The notes beneath the pieces are model-generated. The model saw only the letters and a list, made by a program, of their open reading frames with translations. It was not told the origin of the DNA and ran no database searches. From positions 400,001 through 450,000 of the forward strand of contig JACVTC010000072.1 of NCBI GenBank assembly GCA_016946835.1: a DNA stretch of 50,000 nt, read 5' to 3'. The translations under genes were made by a program, and so were the position numbers. This document shows positions 1-12,565 of the stretch, in pieces; within the stretch, counting starts at the first letter, position 1; every line of letters begins with the position of its first letter. The stretch is from Neocallimastix lanati (nom. inval.) (lineage: Eukaryota; Neocallimastigomycota; Neocallimastigomycetes; Neocallimastigales; Neocallimastigaceae).

Positions 1-267
1 TATGAAAAAAAAAAAGTTTATTATTTGTGATTTATTATAAATAATAAATAGATGATAAATAAGTAATTATAATTTTAAATTATTTATTCTACTATTTTCA
101 ACTTATATTATTAAATAAGAAAATAAAAAAATAAAAAAGGAATATAGTTATTATAAAATTATTTATATAGAATAATAATATAGATGATTTTTTAATTTTT
201 AATTTTTAATTTTTTTTGTTTTTGTTTTTATTTTTATTTTTATTTTCTTCTTGTTTGAACGGTTTTA
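1..267. other. AT-rich 3' flank of thymidylate kinase
   Basis: Low-complexity A/T sequence downstream of the thymidylate kinase stop codon. No reading frame or RNA gene is visible. It would carry the 3' UTR of that gene; no clear polyadenylation site could be chosen because A-rich motifs are everywhere. Confidence 0.6.
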
Positions 268-413
268 TTATATCGTTTGAATTGGTTTATTTTTACATTC
301 TTCTATGGTTTTAAGAGAAATTTCTAAAAGTTGCGTTGCAATAGCTTCCTTACTTTGGGTGGCATCAATTACCTAGTAGACAACATTTTATTATTATTTA
401 ATAAAATAATAAA

Positions 414-447
<34 letters not shown>

Positions 448-492
448 AAAAAGAAAAATTATTTATTAGTTTTATTATTATTATTTTTTAAA

Positions 493-535
<43 letters not shown>

Positions 536-1118
536 TTTTTTCTTATTCATATGTAAGATCATCTTTCATTTTATAATTTTATTAACCATTGACTGATTTG
601 GATTTGATATGAATATGAATTTTTGATTTTGATGTAAATATTCAATATTTATTAGTAAATTTACCTTCCAATTATCTTCTATTATACTATGATAATTATC
701 TCGTACTTTTTGTTGAAATGCTCTCTTTTCATATCGTTCTTTTCCATAATCTCCACGTTTTGCGGCATCTTCTACTGATAAATCTAAAAAGAGAACAACA
801 TCTGGTTTGGGAAGTCCACTTTCCATTTTTTTACACCATTCCCCTTCTAAACCATTTGCCATGGAATATACTATACCAGAATAGGAATAACGATCAACTA
901 TAAAGGTGGTTCCTTCTTTCATTTTTTTAACAATACCATCCCTTTTATTATTAGTATTATTATTATTTAGAATAATATCAATTAGAATAATATCAATATA
1001 TATATATATATATAGAAAAAAAATAATGATAAATTTTTTATATAAAATATATAAAAAATGTATATATAAATTTTTTTTTTTAAAGATGTTAGTTAATATT
1101 ATTTAATGTAAAAATATA

Positions 1119-1154
<36 letters not shown>

Positions 1155-1524
1155 CATTATTAATATCAATATTAATGTTAAATAACAATATTATTTCTTA
1201 ATTAAAACTAATATTAAATACTTTTTAGAGAAATTGACAATTAATTTGAATGTGAATATATATATATATATAATTTTTTTTAAAAAAATTTTGTTTTAAT
1301 TCATGAATTTAAAAAATATTAGTTATGTGTTGGTTAATACATGCTATTGTATGAAACAAAAAAAAAAAAAAAAGATTTTATTGAATAATACTTTTGATGT
1401 TCCACTTATAAAATGTTAATATGATAATTAATACTATTAATGTTTCAAACGACTTTGGTAAATTTAAAATTAGATTTTATTCTTTTGTTAAGACTAGGTA
1501 TGCAATGGTTGATATATGAACTAA

Positions 1525-1570
<46 letters not shown>

Positions 1571-2223
1571 TATATATATATATATATATAAAATAATTCA
1601 TTTCTTAAGCTTTAAATAATTATTCATCTAATAAATTTTTTTTTTTTTTGTTTGTGTTTCTGTATGTTGGATTATTCTACCGTTAAATAGGTTAAATATC
1701 AAAATTTTAAATGTAAACGTTTTTATTTAATAAAATTAAATTGGATTTTGTTCATTAAAAAATTTTTATATTTTATTCACAATCTTTAATTACTCATTGT
1801 ACTATGCTTTTTTTTTTTTTTTCCTTTACAATTTTGTTTTATATTTAAAAATTAAATATATATATATATATATAAATTTGAAATGAAAATTACATTAATT
1901 CCCAACGATTAGCAGTAAATAATAAATGCATGGTCCTAAAATTTTTATCAGTAGTAGTTGATTTTAAATATTGGTCAATGACTTTACCAATATCAGATGT
2001 TCTATCTTAAATAATTTTTTTTTTTTTTTTATGTAATATATATATATATACAAAAGTTAAAAAAAAAATAATAATAATTATAATTTTAGTGGGTGCTCAA
2101 TATTTAAAATGACATATATATATAAAGAATGAATTTTCAAGTTTTGTTCAATTTTGAAATTTCATTTCAATTTATTTCATTCTATTCTATTTCATACAAT
2201 TTCATTTTAATATAAATTAAATA

Positions 2224-2261
<38 letters not shown>

Positions 2262-2480
2262 ATTATTATTACCTGGAAAATTGGCAAATTCTATTTTATG
2301 ACCTTTATCTTTTAAAGCTTTAACTAAAAGTTGAGTTTGTGTAGTTTTACCAGAACGATCACATCCTTCAAATAATATAAATGCTCCTCTATTCTTTATT
2401 TCATTACTACTCGTCATTTGTCTTTTAGAACTTTCTTTTTCAGTAGGTGAAGTCACTTTATCATTTTTTCTTTTAGTCAT
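268..2480 (-). CDS. CDC8: thymidylate kinase (dTMP kinase), 4 exons
   Basis: Phosphorylates dTMP to dTDP with ATP in dTTP synthesis. Exons on the minus strand, in order: 2480-2273, 2005-1894, 941-665, 372-268. They total 702 nt, or 233 residues plus stop, and all junctions are in frame with GT..AG introns of 267, 952 and 292 nt. Seen: P-loop GCDRSGKTT (about residues 39-47); [10 protein letters not shown], created by the first splice; TANRWEL; the DRY motif (123-125) in VDRYSYSG; the [10 protein letters not shown] strand; and the LID segment [13 protein letters not shown] (about 166-178). Exon 4 supplies the C-terminal helix starting [10 protein letters not shown], which matches the end of eukaryotic enzymes. 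The N-terminal extension of about 30 residues (Lys/Ser-rich) is longer than in the human and yeast proteins as I recall them. The start codon follows directly on an A-run of about 20 nt. Two of three acceptors are AAG. Divergent from the FHIP gene. The family is certain; intron edges are hand-called. Confidence 0.93.
415..445 (+). repeat. poly(A) tract, 31 nt, in thymidylate kinase intron 3
   Basis: Uninterrupted A-run on the plus strand, followed by an A/T-rich stretch with a TA microsatellite. On the coding (minus) strand it is a T-run lying about 40 nt upstream of the exon 4 acceptor at 373-374, so it may serve as the pyrimidine tract. Confidence 0.8.
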
Positions 2481-3361
2481 TTTTTTTTTTTTTTTTTTTT
2501 AGTTTTAACAAATTATATATATTATAATAATTTTTATTTTATTTTATTATTATTTTTTTTTTTTTTTTTCAATTAAAATTTAAGAGTTTTATATATATGT
2601 TATGCTTTATATTAAACTTTACATTATATTGTTAAAAAATTTTAACCGTTAATTACACTTAATTATTAAATATTAATATTAAATATAAATATTAATAATA
2701 TATATATAAATAAATATATAATTTAAAATATATAATTATAAATATAAAAAATTAAATCAATTATTATATTTATATTAATAATAATAAAATATTAATAATA
2801 AATAATAAATAATAAATAATAAATAATAAATATAAATATTAAATAATTAAAAAATACAACATAAAATAAAAAATAACAATAACAATAAAAAATTTTTTTT
2901 ATTTTAAATAGTGATTAAATTAAATAAATCATAAATTAAAAAATAGATATATTAATATTAAATTTATCAAAATAATTAGATTTAAAGTATCATCTTCATT
3001 TTGTGTAGGGTCAAATTGTGAAAATCTATAAGCCTTTTTGTTTCATATTTAACGTATTACATGTTTCTTTTCTATTTGATCATATATAAACTCCTTTTTT
3101 TTTATTTTTATTTTTGTTATTTTTTATTTCTTGGTTGTTTTATATTACATCTTTTAGAAAAAAAAAAAAAAGTGAATATATAGACATAAATAATAAATTA
3201 ATTTAAATAATATAGTAATAAGGTTTTAATATTTTTTTTTTTTTTTTTTTTTTTTTTTATTTTTTTATTTTTTATTTGTATTTTATAAAGTTTTAAGTTT
3301 AATTATTTGATTTATGTATTAACCATCTAATATACTGTTTTTTTTTTATTATTATTTTTAT

Positions 3362-3414
<53 letters not shown>

Positions 3415-3668
3415 CTCTTTTCTAAAAAATAAAAGTATTTATTTAAAATAAAAATTTAAAATAAAATAAATATAAAAAAAAAAAAAATTGTTTTAAAAAT
3501 AAAAATTAAAAAATAATAGTAATAGTAATCAAAGAAATTATAACAATATTTATTATTAAAAAAATAAATACCTATTCTATTCTAATTTTTATTTTTTAAT
3601 ATTATTTATTTTTATGATTTACTTTACAGTAGATATATAATTCTATTTTTTTATATACCATACTTATA

Positions 3669-3700
<32 letters not shown>

Positions 3701-3772
3701 ATTTTATTTTATATTTTTTATTTTTTATTTTCTTCCATTTCAATACTATATAAAATAGAATAATATTTAATA
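2481..3772. other. divergent intergenic region, thymidylate kinase / FHIP
   Basis: About 1.3 kb of A/T-rich DNA between two divergent start codons, so it should contain both promoters. It includes an AATAAAT-type run near 2770-2830 and T-runs at 3232-3258 (27 nt) and 3368-3410 (43 nt). The only stretch of ordinary complexity is about 3000-3090. No coding potential was found and no specific promoter element can be defended. Confidence 0.5.
3368..3410. repeat. poly(T) tract, 43 nt
   Basis: Unbroken run of 43 T in the region shared by the divergent thymidylate kinase and FHIP genes. Long dA:dT tracts are known to disfavour nucleosomes; a promoter role here is inference from position only. Confidence 0.85.
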
Positions 3773-4007
3773 ATGTCTATGATAAATGATATTGAAGGAA
3801 AATTAAAAGAATTATCCCATCGTATCAAAGCAAAACAACAACAACAATCTGTTACTTTAACTCCACAACAAAAAAATCTTTTAAAATTGAAAAAGGTTAA
3901 TAGCAATACTTTATACATTTGTTTTATTGTAGCACTTTTTTTTTTTTTTTTCTTAATTTTTATTTTTACAAATTTCAGTAGAATGTATTGAAGGGAAAAA
4001 TATATGT

Positions 4008-4044
<37 letters not shown>

Positions 4045-5882
4045 CAAAACAAAACAAAATAAAATTTTGAAATAAATATTATATATTTATATAATCAATA
4101 GAATACATATATATATATATATATATCACAACATATGTATCTTTAAATAAAAAACATATCTTCAATATATATAATAATAATTTATTTTTGTTTATTTTTT
4201 ATTTTAATTTATAATTTATATATTTATATATATTTTATTATATATATATCCTTTCTATTTTATGAAATCTTTTATATATTTTTTATTTTTATTATTATTA
4301 ATTTTTTTTTTTTTAATATATATCTTTTCTATCTATCTCTCTTATAATATTTTATATATTTTATATATCGTATTTATTTATATATTTTATATATTTTATA
4401 CATCTTATTTAATTAAATATTTTATTTATTTTCTTTTATGGTCATATTAAAATAGATATGGCATTATATTGATACACATCATGGACCAGAGTTTAAAGAT
4501 GTTTATGTTTCAAATACATCTTTAACCTATTGTGTTCGAAATATGTTAAATTTATTGGAAGGGGAGGAACGTCAAATTATGAGTATGAGTAATCCAGTGA
4601 GTCCTGTTTCTCCTATTGCTTTTCAAGGTATAAGTCATTCTAATCAAGCTGGTATATTGATGGAATTTATGTTGGATAATGCTATTTTTATCTCATTTGT
4701 TGATGCCGCATTAGAAGATCAACCTTTTGGTTTTTTACAAGTTGTTATTAGATCTTTTTCTCATTTATGTGGTGAATTAAACGCTGCCTTCTTAACTCGT
4801 CATTCTGTTCAACGTGCTCTTAATAAATTAATTTATGTGACAGCAACTACTCCAAAACTTAATGAACTCTATGAAAATTCTTTAATAGGTAAAAATAAAG
4901 ATAAAATACAAAAATAAGGATAAATTAAATTAAAAATAAAATAAAATAAAATAAAACAAAATAAAAAATAATAATAAAAAGGCAAAAAGGCAAAAAGGCA
5001 AAAAAAAAAAAAAAATAACAATATCAATAACAAATATATGTTTATATATATAGGAAATACAATATAATAAAAATAATCAATAAATAAATCGAGAAATAGC
5101 AAATAAAGAAAATTTAATATATAGTATAATAATACCAAATAATAAAATAATAAGTAACAATTGTAATAATAAATAATGTAAAGTAAAAGAACATAAAAAA
5201 AAAAAAAAAAAGAAGGAAATAGTATATAAATACAACAAAATTGTCAATATTGGTTATAATAAAATAATTATACAAAGGTCAGGGAAAAAAAAAAAAAAAA
5301 ACACTATGGATAATATAATAATAATAATAGTAATTAAAAAACATACAATAAAGTTAAATAATATATTTAGTAACAAGAATAACAAAATAATTTATGTTAA
5401 ATAATAAATAATGAAATAATTTAGTCACTTTATAAACATTTATTATTATTAAAAAAAAAAAAAAAAGATTAAATTTAAAGTATTATTTAAAATTATTTTA
5501 TTTATTTATTTTTTCTTAGAATGTATAATACAGATATGATATATATATATATATTTAATATATTAAAATTATATTTATTAAAAATATTTTATTATTTATG
5601 TTTTATATAAATATTATTATATATTATATATTATATTATCAATATTATTAATGTTATATATTAATATATTAAATTATATTATTTAATAATCCTATATTAT
5701 TTTATTATATTTATTATATTTAACTATATATATTATATTATTATATATATTTTATTTTATTATACTTTATTTTATTATTTATATATAATATTTTATTTTT
5801 TATTCTTTATAATTATAATTTTATTATATATTTTTCTTTAATTATATAATACTATTTTATTTATGTATATCTATATAATGTT

Positions 5883-5931
<49 letters not shown>

Positions 5932-6519
5932 AAAAAGAATTAATATTTGTTTTATGTCAAAAGATGCAAGAAAATCCAACACTTATAAACTTCTTTATTT
6001 TCCCAAAAAAGAATCCAGATCCAAAATTAATAGATTCTATTCCAAGTCAAAAAGTATCATCTTATTTCTTTTCATCTTCTACATCCAATGATTCATGCCT
6101 TTCTCCATATTCTCTTAAATCTCCATATCATGTTTCAAGTATTTTCGAAAAGGATTATCCTCCCAGTGAACAAAATTATGAATTCTTTATTTTTAATTAT
6201 TTAATGAATTATTATTTTAGAGCTGGAAATCAAGGAGATTATGCCCTCACTGCTATTTCTATTCTTTTAGATTTGGATTTTGATCTTCTCTATAAGTATT
6301 TATTAAATAACGATTTCCCTTTGGTCGTTACGGCTTCCTTGTGTGGTTCATATAATGCTCTACCTACTAATAAAGATTCTGGTTATTTAGAATTAAATGG
6401 TAAATAAATAAATAAATAAATAAATAAAAAAAAGATTTTTATATATTTAATTTTTTACTAATTATATTTTTTATATTTTTTATTTTATCTATTTATATTA
6501 TATTTATAAATATTCTATC

Positions 6520-6554
<35 letters not shown>

Positions 6555-8821
6555 TATAATATTATTATATGATTTTATATTATAATATCTATTTTTTTTT
6601 TTTTTTCTATTATTATTTTTATCAATTATTGTTAATATATATTTTTAAAATTATTATTATTATTATTATTATTATTATTTTGATTCAAACAGATGATCAA
6701 AATGATATTTTAAACTTTAATACCAGTAAGGAATTTGAGGAAGCACTCAAAGTAAAAATTGATAAGGAAAAGGAATTATTTGAAGTAAAAAATGAAATAT
6801 ATAGAGGATATATTATAAGTGATGAATTAAATATATTTTTAAGAATTTTCCAATTTATTCAAAAAATTACCACTGATTGTAAATATCCAAAAATTGTGGA
6901 TTTATTCTTATACTATTTCAATGAATTGTTTATTAAAAATGTTTTGAAAAAACAATTATTCAATTCTAAGAAAATTGAAGAGGAGGATTATAGTCGTATC
7001 TTTTACTTAAAATTTATTTTTAATAATTTACAAAGTCCTGTACTTTCTCAACTCTTCTATAAAAATCTTTTCCCAGAGGTTATTTGTAAAAATGATACTG
7101 AATATTTAAAAAAAATAGCTACTATTAGTAATCAGTATAGGAATGCAATGATAGAATTAGATAAAGTAAATGAAAAAACAGATGAAAATGAAAATGAAAA
7201 TGAAAATGAGGAAGATAAATCGGAGGGAAAAAAGGAAATTTTACCTCGTAGAAGAAGACGTTTATTATCAATTGCTCTCAATGAAAGATTAGAAAATCAA
7301 TTAGCAATTATTAGAGAAATTGAACAAACTGTTACTGATGAAAATTATTATAAAGAAAAATTTAAATCAATTTATGAAATAGATCCAAAGGTTCCTCTTC
7401 ACTATGCCAGAGAATCCTCCCTTTCTAAATTTTCAACTGAACAAATCAATTTAGCAGCTATTCATCAAATTAATGATTCCAGCAATGAATCAAAGAACTT
7501 ATATTCTTATATTTTATCGAGATTAAATAGTCAACATCAAGGTTTACGTCTAGTTACCTTACAGTTCCTTTCCACTGTATTAAGTAAACAAAATGTTGTT
7601 GCTACTCATAAGTTATTCCCTTGTTATTTTGTTTCCTCTCGAAAAGCTAATAATAATGATTCTACTAGTATAGATGTTTCTCTTGATACAGAAGATATTC
7701 ATGTGAAGGCAGTAGAAGAAGATACTTCATTAGAAAGAAGAAAAGAATTAGAAATGGAATACTTAAAACTTTTCCATTGTATTCATCATTTTAAGAAATT
7801 ATTTGATTTGAATATGAATTGTGTTTCTTATCATTTAGTTACTAATTCTAAAGTTGGCTTAGATAAATTGCAATTTAATCGTTATCTTCATCTCTTTAAA
7901 ACTCTTGAACTTCCAAATATTAATTCTAAACTTTTCATTTACCCTTACGTTTTAGAAGCTTCATCCTCCATACAATATAATAGGTATGTTGATAGCACTT
8001 ATGATAGTATTTTAGCAAATTCATCTTTACAACAACAACCTTCTACTGATGATACTTCAGTAGATGTCTCATCCTATATTAATATTCCATCAGATTCTGA
8101 ATTGAAAGAAGTTAACAGTGATGATGACGATAATGATAATAATGATGATAGCAATACAAATATTCTTTCTAAATTATTAAGTAAAGAAAAAATGGAAGAT
8201 ATTCTATCGATTATGAAAGGTTTCCATACTAACCAACTTCTTCAATGTCTCTTGAATTACCTTAGAAATTGGCTTAATAATCCTTATGAAATTAATATTG
8301 CCCTTTCTGGTGTATTCCATCAAATTTTCACTAGTGCTGATCATTTATTCTTGGGTCAATATTTAATTATGGGTGATCAATTTTTACCAAAGGGAGAAAA
8401 TAATGCTACCACTACTCTCTATTCTGTTCTTGAAGAACTTATTCAAAAAATTAATAAAAATTATCATATCATTAAAACTTCCACAAAAATTCATTTATTC
8501 TACCTATCTATGTATGAAAAATTAAGAGAAGTTCAAGAAAATATTAATTTGAGAGGTAAAAGTATGTATATTAGTTTAGAATCTGCAGTAGATGTTGCTA
8601 TTATCTGTGACTATAATGATTTCTTAAATGCTCCAACTGAAGGAGAAGGAGCAAAGGAATTTGAAGGCCTTCTTAAAACCTTAACGACGGAATCTGATCG
8701 TCAAGATTTATTAAATATGTTTAAATTATCTACCATTAAAAATATTATCATCTTATTAGAATTCATGAAGGATATTCTTGCTTCGCTTCATGTTCAATAT
8801 GAACAAATTGCTCTTTCCTAA
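3773..8821 (+). CDS. FHIP: FHIP / RAI16-like protein (FTS-Hook-FHIP complex), 4 exons
   Basis: Probable FHIP subunit of the FTS/Hook/FHIP complex, which in filamentous fungi and animals links early endosomes to dynein. Exons: 3773-3895, 4456-4888, 5938-6399, 6693-8821; 3147 nt in frame, 1048 residues, close to the usual size for this family. Introns are 560, 1049 and 293 nt. The splices restore a continuous domain: WHYIDTHHGP..., then CVRNMLNLLEGEE (exon 2), ELIFVLCQKMQENPTLINFF (start of exon 3), DLLYKYLLNNDFP, and in exon 4 WLNNPYEINIALSGVFHQIF near residue 870, a typical C-terminal block of the family. Acidic low-complexity inserts lie near residues 500-520 (Glu/Asn) and 815-830 (Asp/Asn). 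Intron 1 has the only GTT donor seen here; all others are GTA. The open frame before 6693 is intron, not coding. Family call is from remembered motifs, not a search. Confidence 0.85.
4009..4043 (+). repeat. poly(A) tract, 35 nt, FHIP intron 1
   Basis: Unbroken A-run in the first FHIP intron, preceded by a T-run near 3940-3953. The two are complementary and about 55 nt apart, so the intron RNA could form a U/A stem here. Confidence 0.8.
5885..5930 (+). repeat. poly(T) tract, 46 nt, abutting FHIP exon 3 acceptor
   Basis: Unbroken run of 46 T that ends only 7 nt before exon 3 (acceptor AG at 5936-5937). It acts as an extreme polypyrimidine tract for an AAG-type acceptor. Confidence 0.85.
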
Positions 8822-9799
8822 ATTAAAAATAAATAAATAAAAAATAAAAAATAAAATAAATTAAAAAAAAAAATAAAATAAATAAAAATAAAATAAATAA
8901 AAATAATAATAAAAATAAAAAATAAAAAATAAAAAATAAAATAGACAAGAAAGATAAAAGCAAACAACAACAACAAAACAAAACAAACAAACAAACAAAC
9001 AAACAAACAAAAAAATAAATAAATAAATAAATAAAAAATAAAATAAATAAAAAATAAAATAAAAGAAAAAAAAAGAAAAAAAAAATAGATAAAAAAAATA
9101 ATGATCAAACAAATAAACATAAAAAAAAAAAAAAAAAAAAAAGCAAAAACAAAAACAAAACAAAAAAAGATAAAATAATAATAATTATAATAATATAAAA
9201 TCAAATTATAGAAATAAATATTTTATTATTATTCTTAATGATAATTATTGAAAATAAAACAAATTTACATTATCTAACCCTTAAATATTTTCTAATTACT
9301 AATAATTGAAAAAAAAAAAAACAAAAAAATAAACATAAAAAAATAAAAAATAAAAATTATAATTATTTTCTACATATTTAAATAAAACTGTTATATTTTT
9401 TTAATAACAGCATTAATATTAAATATTATAGAAAAAGAAATAAATTATTTTTCAAAAAATAATATATACATATATATGTATGTATTTCTTTTGGAAATTT
9501 AAATATTAAATAAAACTAAATAATTATATCTATTAACCTTTAATAAAAATTATAAATATTATTATTTATTTTATATTTTTTTTTATAAAAAAATATTTTT
9601 TTTATAAAAAAATAAAAATAAAAATAAAAATAAAAATAAAAATAAAAATAAAAATAAAAATCGAAATAAAATAAAATAAATAATAATAAAAATATATATT
9701 AAAATAAATAAATAAATAAATAAATTGCCTATTAATTATAGATGTCATTGACAAAGTATAATATACAATATTACTACTATTATATTTTAATTTTAAATA

Positions 9800-9830
<31 letters not shown>

Positions 9831-10180
9831 TATCTTAATTTTATTATATATTTTTTATTTTCTATGTATATAAATGCAATAATTACAATTGATATTATTA
9901 TTTCTTTATTTACTAAAAAAAAAAATAAATCTTATATTTTTTTTTTTTATTTTATTTTATTTTACTACTTTAATATATATATATAAAAAAAAAAATTATT
10001 CTAAATAAATATATATATATACATTATAAATACATATAATATATTTTATTTTTATTTTTATTTTTATTTACTTATTTATTTATTTATTTTTTTTTTCTTA
10101 CTTAATCATTAATTCTTTATATGTAATAATTTTAAATTTATTTAATTTATATATATATTATATGTTTTATATATATTTTA

Positions 10181-10218
<38 letters not shown>

Positions 10219-10302
10219 CATCATTTTTTTTATATTAATTTTAATTTTAATTTTATTTTTTTATTATTATTTTTATTATTATTATTTTTTTTTTAAAATA
10301 TT
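8822..10302. other. convergent intergenic region, FHIP / derlin
   Basis: 1.5 kb of low-complexity DNA where the 3' ends of FHIP and derlin meet. It contains A-rich AAATA/AAAAT runs (8822-9200), AAACA repeats (8970-9010), an AAAAAT run (9604-9660) and a 36-nt T-run (10183-10218). No gene-like reading frame was found; the open frames on the minus strand at 8818-9204 are translations of the repeat. Confidence 0.6.
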
Positions 10303-11230
10303 TTAAATATCCTTCTTTTCTTCAGTATTGTTAGTAGTCGTGGTTGCTTCTGCATTATTAGTAGCAGATGAGGAACTCCAATTATAACCTCCTGGCTCAG
10401 AAGATGGATTAAAATCTGGTACAAAGGTACGTTTCTTTAAACCTTCAGAACTTATATTGGGTTGACTGGCATTGGTTTCGGTGTTGGAAGTGAAGTCATT
10501 TCCTTTCACTTCCTCTTCTGTTTCTCCTTCTGCCGATGAAGCAGATGGGAATAGTGATGGATCTTTTGATTTTTCTTCATTTTCATTTTCATTTTCATTT
10601 TCATTTTCATTCTTTTTATCGGTTTCAGTACTATCATTTTCTTTTTCTTCTTCTCCACCAAGAACAAAACCTCCTTCATTATGTAAAGTTGTGGTGGCTG
10701 GGGTATTTAAATCTTCTTGATCTGAATCTGAATCAATATTATCAATATCATCATCATCAATAATGTTGGCATCTTGGGCATCACGCATTAAATAATCAAA
10801 AGCTTTTTTAACGAATTTTGGAGCACCAAGCATATGATATGTCATTGGTAAATTGAAAAGTTTTGGATAGACATCCTCCAAGAAGTAATAGATATGTCCA
10901 ATAATTAAACCAAGAATATCATCAGCTGGCCAGATATTATTTAAGAGAACGGTGAAACCTAAAAGTACCCATGGAAGGTAGGGTGCATTAAAATTAAGAA
11001 TACCAAGGAAACTCATACGAACTTGTGGGTTTCTTCTGGACCAAATATAAACGAGCATAAAGGTTAATGGTGTAGATAAGAAGAGGAATTGTGATCTGGC
11101 GGTGAAAATTGGAATAACAATCTTTTTTTTTTTTTTTTTTTTTTTTTTCAAAAAAAAAAAAAAAAATGTTAATATATGATAGTGAAAATGCGAATTAAGG
11201 TAATATTATATTATATTTGAATTTTTATAT

Positions 11231-11267
<37 letters not shown>

Positions 11268-12006
11268 ATTGTTGTAATATCATATTTTTTATAATTCGAA
11301 ATATTTAATAAAAAAAATTTTTTTATAAAAATGTAATATATATATATATATAAGATAGTAATAAAAATATTTTCATAAAATAATTTAATATATGTAATGG
11401 TAATTATTAAGATAACAAACATGTTAATTTTTAAATATAATAAAAATATAATTAAATTATTAATATATATATATTTTTTGTTATGTAATAAATTTTGCTT
11501 ACAATAAATGATACGACACCAAGCATTAACATCCAGAAATAATCAGCGGTTCTTCCTCTGAAGGAACCTTCTTCTAACATTCTACTGTATCTTGAACTGT
11601 TATTTATTAAAAATTTATATTTAAAAAAAAAAAAATTATATATTTTGAATTGAAATTTTGAAATTTTGAAATTTTTGTTTTTATTTTTATTTTTTATTTT
11701 TTTTTTTTTATTTTTTTTTTTGTTTGTTTGTTTATGAAAAGGTTATTAATATTTCCAGATGTTATTATAATTATATATTTTGAATTGAAATTTTGAAATT
11801 TTTATTTTTATTTTTTTTTTTTTAATTGTTTATTGATTTATGAAAAGGTTATTAATATTTCCAGATGTTATTTAAGTGCAAAATACAATCAATATCAATT
11901 AAATATTTAAACCAGATATATAAAAATATTAAATAAAATTATATTAAAAATATATATATATATATATATCAATAATTTTTTTAAAAATAAGAGATTTTAA
12001 TAAATG

Positions 12007-12039
<33 letters not shown>

Positions 12040-12565
12040 AGAACATGTTGAAAATGAAATCAATGGAGAAATTTCCAAAATACAAAAATGATGTTATAAG
12101 CCGCCAAAACTGTTATTTTATAAAAATTATTATTAATCGAGATTTGATGTTAAAAGGTATGTGGAGATTTAGTAATGTAGTCCAACCTTTTTAAGTTTTT
12201 ATATTTAAACAATACAATTTATTTCATTATTTACCTCATGTTCGTGCAATATTAAAGTCCAATTGAAATATAATTGGATTGGTTTTATAATATTTAAAGT
12301 CTAAATTATTTTAAAAAAAATATATATATATATATTTAAATAATATATCCAGTTAATTAATATTTCTAAAATTTAAATTTACTCAGTACTTTATTTTTAT
12401 AATTAGAAATAAACAATTATATAATTTTTTTGCTACTATTGAACATTCAAATTAAATAAAATATGGAATAATTACACAGGCGAAAGATGTTAAGGCAACC
12501 AAAGTAAGATAAATTCTGGTTACGATTGGAATTTCTAAATACCACTGTTCTAACGGGAATGGCAT
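10303..12565 (-). CDS. derlin (DER1/Derlin family rhomboid pseudoprotease), 5 exons
   Basis: Multi-pass ER membrane protein of ER-associated degradation, expected to act in retrotranslocation with the Hrd1 and p97/Cdc48 machinery. Minus-strand exons: 12565-12476, 12300-12235, 12109-12036, 11596-11503, 11121-10303; 1143 nt in frame, 380 residues. Seen: N-terminus MPFPLEQWYLEIPIVTR; IKPIQLYFNW; the WR motif (W54-R55) in FWRLITSFLYFG; FNMFF then SRYSRMLEEGSFRGRTADY; VYIWSRRNPQVRM; NAPYLPWVLLGF; and GxxxG at 179-183 followed by HIYYFLEDVYP. The first 200 residues are colinear with known derlins. The tail (about 200-380) is acidic and includes an Asn-Glu repeat; it ends with PGGYNW at about 351-356, where animal derlins carry an SHP box. 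No catalytic Ser/His dyad is expected in derlins. The exon 5 acceptor sits directly behind a long A-run. Which derlin paralogue it is cannot be told. Confidence 0.92.
11635..11875. repeat. tandem duplication inside derlin intron 3
   Basis: Two adjacent copies of about 105-130 bp. Each runs from 'TATATTTTGAATTGAAATTT' through a T-rich stretch to 'GGTTATTAATATTTCCAGAT' (roughly 11638-11766 and 11774-11873). The second copy is shorter because of the T-rich part. It lies wholly in intron 3 (11597-12035). Confidence 0.8.

Noticed and set aside
2217-2272. C-terminal [13 protein letters not shown] of the first thymidylate kinase frame
   Set aside because: Intron sequence after the GTAATA donor; the family motif continues in exon 2 at 2005.
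6569-6692. Upstream in-frame extension of FHIP exon 4
   Set aside because: It encodes a run of Ile/Tyr/Phe from AT microsatellite and is followed by a CAG acceptor that joins in phase with exon 3, so it is intron 3.
8818-9204. Minus-strand frames rich in Phe/Tyr/Ile downstream of FHIP
   Set aside because: Repeat translations with no domain and no sensible codon use.
9388-9410. Hairpin CTGTTAT...ATAACAG resembling a terminator
   Set aside because: A 7-bp stem is expected by chance in AT-rich DNA, and intrinsic terminators are not used in a nuclear genome.
10472-10763. Plus-strand frames opposite the derlin tail
   Set aside because: Shadows of the acidic, repeat-containing coding strand.
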